From Methanobacteriota archaeon (GTDB lineage: Archaea > Thermoplasmatota > Thermoplasmata > JAUWGG01): 7,518 bases of DNA. The notes beneath the pieces were generated by a model. The model did not search any database, was not told the origin of the DNA, and saw nothing but the letters and a program-made list of their open reading frames with translations. Where the stretch lies: the NCBI GenBank assembly GCA_030606525.1, contig JAUWGG010000045.1, positions 1 to 7,518 of the forward strand, in the 5' to 3' direction. Shown here piece after piece: positions 1 through 5,420 of the stretch. Made by a program: the position numbers and the translations under genes. How positions within the stretch are numbered: the first letter of the stretch is position 1; each line of letters opens with the position of its first letter.

Positions 1-54
1 GGTGATGTTGTGAATATAATAAAGTGCGAGAAAGGAATTTTTATTGTACCTTAG
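1..54 (+). CDS. Possible C-terminal tail of a plus-strand gene entering from the left edge
   Basis: Frame 1 is open from the first base for 17 codons and ends with TAG at 52-54. It reads GDVVNIIKCEKGIFIVP, a plausible mix of hydrophobic and charged residues like the last strand of a folded domain. The other two plus frames stop within the first 13 bases. If real, this gene converges on the PRC-barrel gene with a 10-base gap between stop codons. The piece is too short to assign a family, and a 17-codon open frame can occur by chance, so this is a tentative call. Confidence 0.3.
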   Translation, partial: GDVVNIIKCEKGIFIVP

Positions 55-64
55 TCCTTAGCAG

Positions 65-307
65 TTATTGTGCTATATCCATCACAACAACATCTCTTAT
101 CGCTTTCATCTCGTTGAATGGGAGCATCAAACGACCCTGCGCATCTGTTTTGAATAATCTAGGTTCAATCTCTTCTGCAGGGATAACGAGTACATGCACC
201 AACTCACCAGTGTCCGTATTCACTAAAAAGTTCTCGATCATTCCTAAGATCTGCCCATCCTTCGTCATTACAGTTTTACCCCTCAACTCTGTTGCGAATT
301 TCTTCAT
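65..307 (-). CDS. PRC-barrel domain protein, CdpB-like (80 aa)
   Basis: This small single-domain protein has the PRC-barrel pattern over nearly its whole length: GKTVMTKDGQILG (residues 10-22), then an ENFLVNTDTGEL turn, VHVLVIP (37-43), a PR pair (49-50), QGRLMLPF (57-64) and a closing RDVVVM strand (71-76). No signal peptide or membrane segment is visible. Archaeal stand-alone PRC-barrel proteins of this size and arrangement include the haloarchaeal CdpB proteins, which connect to SepF and the FtsZ division ring; the match to that group is from memory of the motif order and is an inference. The ATG at 307 is preferred over an in-frame GTG at 316, because AAGGGTGAT (312-320) lies four bases before the ATG as a ribosome binding site and the GTG falls inside that site. 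The gene starts 16 bases after the cdc48 stop, so the two are probably cotranscribed. The alternative GTG start would give 83 residues. Confidence 0.85.
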   Translation of the reverse strand: MKKFATELRGKTVMTKDGQILGMIENFLVNTDTGELVHVLVIPAEEIEPRLFKTDAQGRLMLPFNEMKAIRDVVVMDIAQ

Positions 308-311
308 ATCT

Positions 312-320
312 ATCACCCTT
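312..320 (-). promoter_or_regulatory. Ribosome binding site that decides the PRC-barrel start
   Basis: The minus strand reads AAGGGTGAT, then AGAT, then ATG. GGTGAT matches the archaeal 16S anti-Shine-Dalgarno end. It supports the ATG at 307 and argues against the overlapping GTG at 316. Confidence 0.7.
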
Positions 321-323
321 TAA

Positions 324-2549
324 TTATCGATAATATCCAACTCCTATATCACGTTTCTCCTTTTTAGAGATTCCGCTTCCCATCTCCTTTCCTAAGCGCT
401 CATAGAATTCAATCAATTCATCATCAATCGACGGTTTTACGGTCTTCATCGCCTCTTCAAAGTGTTTTGAGGTAATTATGTCTGCTGCTTTACTTTCTCG
501 TATAGCTATCATTGCTGCTTCCCTGCATAAATTCTCTATGTCAGCTCCTGCATAACCATCTAACTTCCCAGCCAACTCCTCAAGGTCCACATTCTTTAAA
601 GGCATGTTGCGCGTATGTATCTTCAGTATCTCCAATCTCGCTTTTTTATCTGGGGCAGGTATCAAAACCAACCTATCAAATCTCCCAGCCCTCAACAGCG
701 CTCTGTCAAGAATATCTGGTCGATTGGTTGCCGCGATCACAACTACGCCTTCCATTGTTTCCAAACCATCTATCGAAGTAAGCAGTTGATTCACAATCCT
801 CTCAGTCACGCCAGAATCGCTCCTCCATCCTCTGGTAGGCGCTATTGAGTCGATCTCATCGAGGAATACGATAGATGGTGCAACTTGCTTTGCTTTTTTA
901 AAGATCTGGCGGACAGCTTTCTCGCTTTCCCCAACCCACTTGGACATCACCTCTGGGCCTTTTATAGTAATGAAGTTTGCCTCCGATTCATTTGCTACTG
1001 CTTTGGCAAGCAGGGTTTTACCAGTTCCTGGTGGACCATACAGCAATATGCCTTTCGGAGGTCTGATGCCGAGCCGTTTAAATATTTCAGGCTCTTTCAA
1101 GGGCATCTCCACTGCTTCCTTTAAATCTCTTTTCGCTTCCTCTAATCCGCCGATATCAGCCCATGTAACTCTGGGTATTTCTACCATTACTTCTCTCATA
1201 GCACTGGGCTCAACCTCCTTCAATCCTTCTTTGAAATCCTCCTCTGTAACTTTCATCTTTTCTACCAGCTCAGCAGGTATGGGTTTTTCAAGATCGATCT
1301 CCCCCAGATATCGACGCAGGGTTTTCATTGCAGCCTCTCGTGCTAGAGCAGCTAAATCAGCACCCACAAAACCATGGGTTATATCTGCCAACTTTTCTAA
1401 TATCTTGGCCTTTTTTTCGTCACCGCCTTCGATAGGCATACCTCTCGTGTGTATCTGCAGAATCTCCTTTCTACCCTTGCGATCTGGTACACCTATTTCT
1501 ATCTCCCTATCAAATCGTCCAGGTCTTCGTAAAGCAGGGTCTATGGCTTCTTCTCTGTTCGTTGCTCCAATTACAATTAAATTTCCTCTTCCACTCAACC
1601 CATCCATCAATGTAAGCAGTTGAGCCACGACTCTTCGTTCTACCTCACCGGTCACCTCAGCCCTTCTTGGTGCTATAGAGTCCAATTCATCTATAAAGAT
1701 AATTGAAGGGGGATTTTTTTCTGCCTCCTCGAATCTCTGTCTCAACCGCTCCTCACTTTGACCATAGTATTTCGACATGATCTCTGGTCCCTGGATAGAA
1801 TAAAAGTTAGCACCTGCCTCATTCGCTACAGCTTTAGCAATGAGCGTTTTGCCAGTACCTGGCGGTCCATATAAAAGGACTCCTTTGGGTGGATCTATGC
1901 CCAATCTATCGAACAACTCGGGATGTTTAAGAGGCAGTTCAATCATCTCTCTAACCTTTTTCAACTCCTCCTCTAACCCACCTATGTCTTCATAGGTAAT
2001 ACCTGGTGTAAGGATCTCTGCCTCTTTAACTGGCTCTTCTAACAACGTAAGAGAAGAGGTTTCTGTGATCTGCACGATCCCTTTTGGGGTCGTATTTGCC
2101 ACAACAAAAGCCAACTGCCCGTGCATTAAACCTATGCCAGCGACGAGAAAAGCATCACCTTTTATTAGCGGTCTTCTTAATAATCCACGTCTCATAAATT
2201 CTTCCATACCCGCGCCAAATCTAAGTTTTTGACCTTTTTGTATCAAGGGTGCAACAACAATTCTTTCAGCTGGATGCATCTCTGCCTTTTTTATTTTAAC
2301 TTTCTCACCAACAGACACTCCAGCATTTCTCCGTACCAAACCATCAATCCTGATTATATTTTTCCCTTCATCATCCTGGAAAGTAAGGCGGAATACTTTA
2401 GCAGCAGTGGTTTTTTTCCCGATGATCTCTATGATATCTCCTACATCAACATCTAGATCCATTCTTGTCTTTGTATCTATCCTCGCTCTTCCTAAGCCAA
2501 CATCAGATTGGGGTGCTTCTACAACCCTTAATGTTAAAGTTCCGCTCAT
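324..2549 (-). CDS. cdc48: Cdc48/VCP/p97-type two-ring AAA+ ATPase (archaeal VAT family), 741 aa
   Basis: This is an ATP-driven protein unfoldase, the archaeal counterpart of p97 and VAT, acting as a cytosolic hexamer. Residues 1 to about 95 form the double-psi barrel and about 100-180 the second N-terminal subdomain. The D1 ATPase spans about 185-440, with Walker A GPPGTGKT (228-235), Walker B IIFIDE (283-288), pore loop KYYG (260-263) and RRPGRFD (341-347) carrying arginine fingers. D2 spans about 460-710, with Walker A GPPGTGKT (505-512), Walker B IVFLDE (560-565), pore loop KWVG (537-540) and RAGRFDR (620-626). Both rings look catalytically intact, and the length is usual for archaeal members. 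The protein ends in GVGYYR; the last three residues fit the HbYX rule for docking on the 20S proteasome. GAGGTG (2558-2563) lies eight bases before the ATG. A PRC-barrel gene follows after 16 bases. Confidence 0.97.
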   Translation of the reverse strand: MSGTLTLRVVEAPQSDVGLGRARIDTKTRMDLDVDVGDIIEIIGKKTTAAKVFRLTFQDDEGKNIIRIDGLVRRNAGVSVGEKVKIKKAEMHPAERIVVAPLIQKGQKLRFGAGMEEFMRRGLLRRPLIKGDAFLVAGIGLMHGQLAFVVANTTPKGIVQITETSSLTLLEEPVKEAEILTPGITYEDIGGLEEELKKVREMIELPLKHPELFDRLGIDPPKGVLLYGPPGTGKTLIAKAVANEAGANFYSIQGPEIMSKYYGQSEERLRQRFEEAEKNPPSIIFIDELDSIAPRRAEVTGEVERRVVAQLLTLMDGLSGRGNLIVIGATNREEAIDPALRRPGRFDREIEIGVPDRKGRKEILQIHTRGMPIEGGDEKKAKILEKLADITHGFVGADLAALAREAAMKTLRRYLGEIDLEKPIPAELVEKMKVTEEDFKEGLKEVEPSAMREVMVEIPRVTWADIGGLEEAKRDLKEAVEMPLKEPEIFKRLGIRPPKGILLYGPPGTGKTLLAKAVANESEANFITIKGPEVMSKWVGESEKAVRQIFKKAKQVAPSIVFLDEIDSIAPTRGWRSDSGVTERIVNQLLTSIDGLETMEGVVVIAATNRPDILDRALLRAGRFDRLVLIPAPDKKARLEILKIHTRNMPLKNVDLEELAGKLDGYAGADIENLCREAAMIAIRESKAADIITSKHFEEAMKTVKPSIDDELIEFYERLGKEMGSGISKKEKRDIGVGYYR

Positions 2550-2557
2550 CTAAATTC

Positions 2558-2563
2558 CACCTC
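2558..2563 (-). promoter_or_regulatory. Ribosome binding site of cdc48
   Basis: The minus strand carries GAGGTG eight bases before the ATG at 2549. This is a good match to the archaeal anti-Shine-Dalgarno sequence and confirms the start. Confidence 0.65.
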
Positions 2564-2603
2564 TACATCGTTCCTACTAGTCTGGATTATGGTACTTAAT
2601 ACC

Positions 2604-2623
2604 GTTTAAAATATTAAATATTT
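2604..2623 (-). promoter_or_regulatory. Candidate TATA promoter of cdc48
   Basis: The 77 bases between the RuvC-like gene and cdc48 contain, on the minus strand, an A/T-only run that includes TTTAATATTTTAAA. A start about 25 bases downstream would give a leader of roughly 40 bases that includes the GAGGTG site. The same run of T residues could also end the upstream transcript. The exact box cannot be fixed in such an AT-rich stretch. Confidence 0.45.
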
Positions 2624-2626
2624 GCT

Positions 2627-3367
2627 TTAATCAACCTTTCTCTTCTTCAAAGCATCATCTAAACTTAATTCGCCTCTAGCGACTTTCTCAGCTGTTTCCC
2701 TTGAGATTGTGATTCTTCCACCACTTTTAATCCTGCTGGATCGCTGTATGTCCCTTAGCTCTCCAAGTGTAGGGTTAATTTCATATTTTCTCTGCGCTAA
2801 ATAACCTCTAGATGATGCGATCTGCATCGCAGCATGCGTATCTGGTTCTTTTATTCTCTTGGTCGTATTTCTCTCATCAACTATCTCGATCTTAAGCTTT
2901 AAAGGTGAAAGAGCATTGATGATCCTATTCCTGTGTGTTAAGGAGGAGTGTCCTATTCTCACCCACGCCTTCTTTGCTGTATAGGCGTTGATCCAATCAG
3001 TGACGATGTGCGCTGTGTTTTCGGGGGAAGTGGCTTGCATAGTGTCCAAAACAACATCATCACCCATCAAAACCAAACCGGGGTTCATACCAGGATCTAT
3101 CCCTATGATCAGCTGCTGATAACTCTTCTTACCGTGAAGCATGTTAACAGCTCTTTTAACAGCAGCATCTATTCTATTGTCCACTTCAACCTTATTTGAA
3201 AAGTTAATTGCGCTGGATTCTTCTTTTGTCGTGATCACTACGCCCACATTTCTTGGTATCTTCTTTCCGATCTTCAAACAAACAAAGGGTACATTTCTTT
3301 CTTTCAGCGTTTTAACCACATCATAATACATGCGAAAATTTTGAGTAATGACAGCAACGCTTTTCAT
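2627..3367 (-). CDS. Uncharacterised archaeal protein with RuvC/RNase H-like motifs (246 aa)
   Basis: The middle and C-terminal part carries signs of an RNase H fold of the RuvC kind. A hydrophobic strand leads into GIDPGMNPG (89-97), with Asp91 in the place of the first catalytic acid. IEIVDER (160-166) ends a later strand with Asp164/Glu165, and EPDTHAAMQIA (174-184) supplies Asp176 at the start of a helix, as in the last acidic motif of RuvC. Residues 1-85 form a separate N-terminal part that looks alpha/beta. The C-terminus (213-246) is basic, with SGGRITISRE followed by a short helix, and could contact nucleic acid. There is no signal peptide or membrane segment. The motifs suggest a nuclease or an RNase H-fold nucleic-acid binder, but the true substrate is unknown; I do not recognise a characterised homologue. 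No ribosome binding site precedes the ATG, and a TATA-like box about 27 bases upstream suggests a leaderless message. It diverges from the prenyltransferase gene. Confidence 0.85.
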   Translation of the reverse strand: MKSVAVITQNFRMYYDVVKTLKERNVPFVCLKIGKKIPRNVGVVITTKEESSAINFSNKVEVDNRIDAAVKRAVNMLHGKKSYQQLIIGIDPGMNPGLVLMGDDVVLDTMQATSPENTAHIVTDWINAYTAKKAWVRIGHSSLTHRNRIINALSPLKLKIEIVDERNTTKRIKEPDTHAAMQIASSRGYLAQRKYEINPTLGELRDIQRSSRIKSGGRITISRETAEKVARGELSLDDALKKRKVD

Positions 3368-3390
3368 TATGAATAATATGATCTGATAGG

Positions 3391-3406
3391 GTAAAAAGCT
3401 TTTGGA
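3391..3406 (-). promoter_or_regulatory. Candidate promoter of the RuvC-like gene (leaderless)
   Basis: The minus strand reads CCAAAAGCTTTTTAC, resembling an archaeal BRE plus TATA box. Its centre is about 27 bases before the ATG at 3367, so transcription would start at or next to the start codon. This agrees with the lack of a ribosome binding site there. Confidence 0.45.
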
Positions 3407-3451
3407 AATATCTTCATGAATTTCTTTGTAATCAATCCCAATTCCAAAATA

Positions 3452-3466
3452 CCAAATCTTTATATG
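3452..3466 (+). promoter_or_regulatory. Candidate BRE/TATA promoter of uppS (near-leaderless)
   Basis: The plus strand has CCAAATC followed by TTTATATG (3459-3466), a good archaeal TATA box. Transcription would start near 3487-3490, only a few bases before the ATG at 3494. No Shine-Dalgarno sequence lies in the short space before the start. Confidence 0.55.
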
Positions 3467-3493
3467 TTAAATAGCAATTGAATACTGAAGTAG

Positions 3494-4201
3494 ATGACTG
3501 ATGATACTGAGGTGATAAAGGATAAAATCCATTTGGCTCTTGTGCCAGATGGTAATAGAAGATACGCTGTTAAGAATAATAAACCAGTCTGGTCTGGACA
3601 TCGGGATGGAGCTAAAAAGATCGAGGAATTCATAGATTGGTGCATGGAATACCCTCAAATAAAAAGATTATCTATTTTTGCGTTGTCTATTGAGAATTTA
3701 AGAAGGGATAAAAGGGAAACGAACGAACTTTGGAAGATATACAAGGAGAAGTTTAATGAGATGGCCCGTTCAAAAAAATTCAAAAAGCATGGAATGAAGG
3801 TCAATATAATTGGTAATGAACAGATTTGGAGAAGCGATGTAAGTCAGGCAGCAAAGGACGTGATGCTGGCAACCGCAGGATATTCCCGCACGATTCTAAA
3901 TATTCTATTGGCTTATGGGAGCACCTTCGAGATCACAAATGCCATTCAAAAGATCGTTAACAAAGGGATAAAGAAATTCACAGTGACCGACGATCTGCTA
4001 AATGAATATTTGATCATTTCACAGCCTGTTGATCTAATAATTAGAACTGGGGACCAGTTCAGATTATCCAATTTCTTACTGTATCAATCCGCTTATGCTG
4101 AGATATACTTCTCCAAAACACTATGGCCTGAATTTACAAAAGAGGAATTTGCAGGCATTATGGAGTGGTTCTCTCAACAGCAAAAGAAGTTCGGGAAATA
4201 G
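3494..4201 (+). CDS. uppS: Archaeal cis-prenyltransferase (polyprenyl/undecaprenyl diphosphate synthase family), 235 aa
   Basis: The enzyme adds isopentenyl diphosphate in cis to an allylic primer, giving the long polyprenyl carrier used for glycan transfer in the membrane. Visible family motifs are VPDGNRRYA (17-25, with the metal-binding Asp19), GHRDG (35-39), FALSIENLRR (62-71), IIRTGDQFRLSNF (182-194, with Arg184, Arg190 and Ser192 that hold isopentenyl diphosphate), and SAYAEIYF (199-206, with Glu203) followed by LWPEF. Length is slightly below the usual 240-260 residues. One difference stands out: the usual YGGR motif reads YGST (141-144). Archaeal members often make C50-C60 products from geranylgeranyl diphosphate, but related Methanosarcina enzymes give unusual condensation products, so the product is not certain. 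The start is supported by the TATA box and because the first motif begins only 12 residues in. It converges on dnaJ with an 11-base gap. Confidence 0.92.
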   Translation: MTDDTEVIKDKIHLALVPDGNRRYAVKNNKPVWSGHRDGAKKIEEFIDWCMEYPQIKRLSIFALSIENLRRDKRETNELWKIYKEKFNEMARSKKFKKHGMKVNIIGNEQIWRSDVSQAAKDVMLATAGYSRTILNILLAYGSTFEITNAIQKIVNKGIKKFTVTDDLLNEYLIISQPVDLIIRTGDQFRLSNFLLYQSAYAEIYFSKTLWPEFTKEEFAGIMEWFSQQQKKFGK

Positions 4202-4212
4202 AAATTAAAACA

Positions 4213-5331
4213 TCATCGTTTTCTGCTCGATCTTCCAAACTCTTGAAGCAGTCGTTTTTGTTCTTTACTGAGATTCTTCGGTGTAACAACTTTAACCCTG
4301 ACTAACTCATCTCCTCGACCGTATCCTCTGATGTCCTTTATGCCTTTACCTCTTAAGCGGAAGATGGAATCAGATTGCGTTCCGCTCGGTATCTTCATCT
4401 TCACCTTTCCCTTTAGAGTTGGCACTTCTATCTCAGCGCCCAAAGCAGCTTGAATGAAGTTTATTGGAACTTCTAATAGGATATTGTTTCCTTCCCGTTC
4501 AAAGATCTTATGAGGGGCGACGTGAATAACGATGAAAAGATCACCAGAAGGTCCGCCTCTTATGCCTGCTTCGCCTTTTCCTTCCAATCTTAAACGTAAC
4601 CCAGAAAAAGCCCCAGCTGGAATTTCGATATCCATTCGACTCGTCTTTTGAATTACCCCTCGACCATAACATTTTGTGCATTTCTTTTCAATGATCTTTC
4701 CAGTACCTTTACATCTAGCACAAGTCGTTATAGAGATGAATTGACTGTATCCTCTTCGCTGTACGTTCTTCACTTGACCGCTGCCCTTACACATATCACA
4801 GGTCTTCGGTGCTGTACCTTTTTCCGCTCCACTTCCGTGGCAATCGCTGCAAACAACAGTATGCGGTACATCGATCCTCTTCTTAACACCAGAAGCAGCA
4901 TCTTCTAAATCAATTTCCAAATCGAAGCGCAGATCCCTTCCCTGGAGTGATTCCCAGGGTTTGCGTCTTCTCCCGAAGAACATGTCGAGTACACTTTCTT
5001 CACCAAAACCGAAACCTCGTGTAAACAAATTGCCAAAGATGTCTTCTATATCACCATAACGGGTGAAGTCTGACCAATTGAATCCACCTGCGCCAAAGAT
5101 GTCTCGAACACCTGCATCTCCGAAATAATCATATTTTGACCTTTTATCGTCATCGATCAATACCTCATATGCCTCTGAGACATCCTTAAATTTCTCCTCA
5201 GCAGCCTTTGTATCCTCCTTGTTCATGTCTGGATGATATTTTTTAGCTAATCTGCGATATGCCTTTTTAATTTCGCTTTTAGATGCATTTCTGTCAATAC
5301 CAAGTGTCTTGTAATACTCTTTATCGACCAT
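4213..5331 (-). CDS. dnaJ: DnaJ, type I Hsp40 co-chaperone (372 aa)
   Basis: DnaJ delivers unfolded proteins to DnaK and stimulates its ATPase. All parts of a full type I protein are present (positions counted from the preferred start). The J domain spans about 1-70 with HPD at 33-35. A Gly/Phe-rich linker runs from about 75 to 125. Four intact zinc repeats follow: CSDCHGSG (161-168), CDMCKGSG (178-185), CARCKGTG (204-211) and CTKCYGRG (218-225). C-terminal client-binding domains continue to about 355, with a basic tail ending RSSRKR. An earlier in-frame ATG at 5346 would add MGGCS. The ATG at 5331 is preferred because GGCGGATG sits four bases upstream and MVDKEYYKTLG is the usual family beginning. 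It lies 89 bases after dnaK and seems to have its own promoter, though readthrough from grpE-dnaK is also likely. Confidence 0.96.
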   Translation of the reverse strand: MVDKEYYKTLGIDRNASKSEIKKAYRRLAKKYHPDMNKEDTKAAEEKFKDVSEAYEVLIDDDKRSKYDYFGDAGVRDIFGAGGFNWSDFTRYGDIEDIFGNLFTRGFGFGEESVLDMFFGRRRKPWESLQGRDLRFDLEIDLEDAASGVKKRIDVPHTVVCSDCHGSGAEKGTAPKTCDMCKGSGQVKNVQRRGYSQFISITTCARCKGTGKIIEKKCTKCYGRGVIQKTSRMDIEIPAGAFSGLRLRLEGKGEAGIRGGPSGDLFIVIHVAPHKIFEREGNNILLEVPINFIQAALGAEIEVPTLKGKVKMKIPSGTQSDSIFRLRGKGIKDIRGYGRGDELVRVKVVTPKNLSKEQKRLLQEFGRSSRKR

Positions 5332-5335
5332 ACTA

Positions 5336-5343
5336 CATCCGCC
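5336..5343 (-). promoter_or_regulatory. Ribosome binding site that decides the dnaJ start
   Basis: GGCGGATG on the minus strand is an imperfect match to GGAGGTG, four bases before the ATG at 5331. Nothing similar precedes the earlier ATG at 5346. Confidence 0.5.
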
Positions 5344-5408
5344 CATACAGATAGATTGGCTGAAGCTTCCTATCGTTCACTTTTCACTAGGCAATCGAAA
5401 TCTCAAGA

Positions 5409-5420
5409 AGTATAAAAGCA
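5409..5420 (-). promoter_or_regulatory. Candidate TATA promoter of dnaJ
   Basis: The minus strand reads GCTTTTATACTT directly after the dnaK stop codon. A start about 25 bases on (near 5387) would leave a leader of roughly 55 bases before the ATG at 5331. No clear CIRCE-type inverted repeat is visible in the 89-base gap; only the short palindrome GAAGCTTC occurs near 5362-5369. Confidence 0.45.

Noticed and set aside
24..323. Plus-strand open frame of 99 codons opposite the PRC-barrel gene
   Set aside because: The minus strand has a clear domain and ribosome binding site; the plus-strand product has no family features.
940..1623. Plus-strand open frame of 227 codons
   Set aside because: It lies opposite the Cdc48 ATPase domains, is Ser/Pro/Ile-rich without any recognisable motif, and is a shadow of the real minus-strand gene.
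3509..3516. GAGGTGAT, a perfect Shine-Dalgarno-like sequence inside the start of uppS
   Set aside because: It encodes Glu-Val-Ile in frame. The next in-frame alternative start (TTG at 3533) is too far away and would cut into the first conserved motif, so it is probably coincidental.
4202..4212. Possible terminator between uppS and dnaJ
   Set aside because: The gap is only 11 bases and A-rich, with no hairpin and no convincing T tract on either strand.
5332..5346. Upstream dnaJ start adding MGGCS
   Set aside because: No ribosome binding site precedes it, and the five residues are outside the normal J-domain beginning; the bases serve better as the ribosome binding site of the ATG at 5331.
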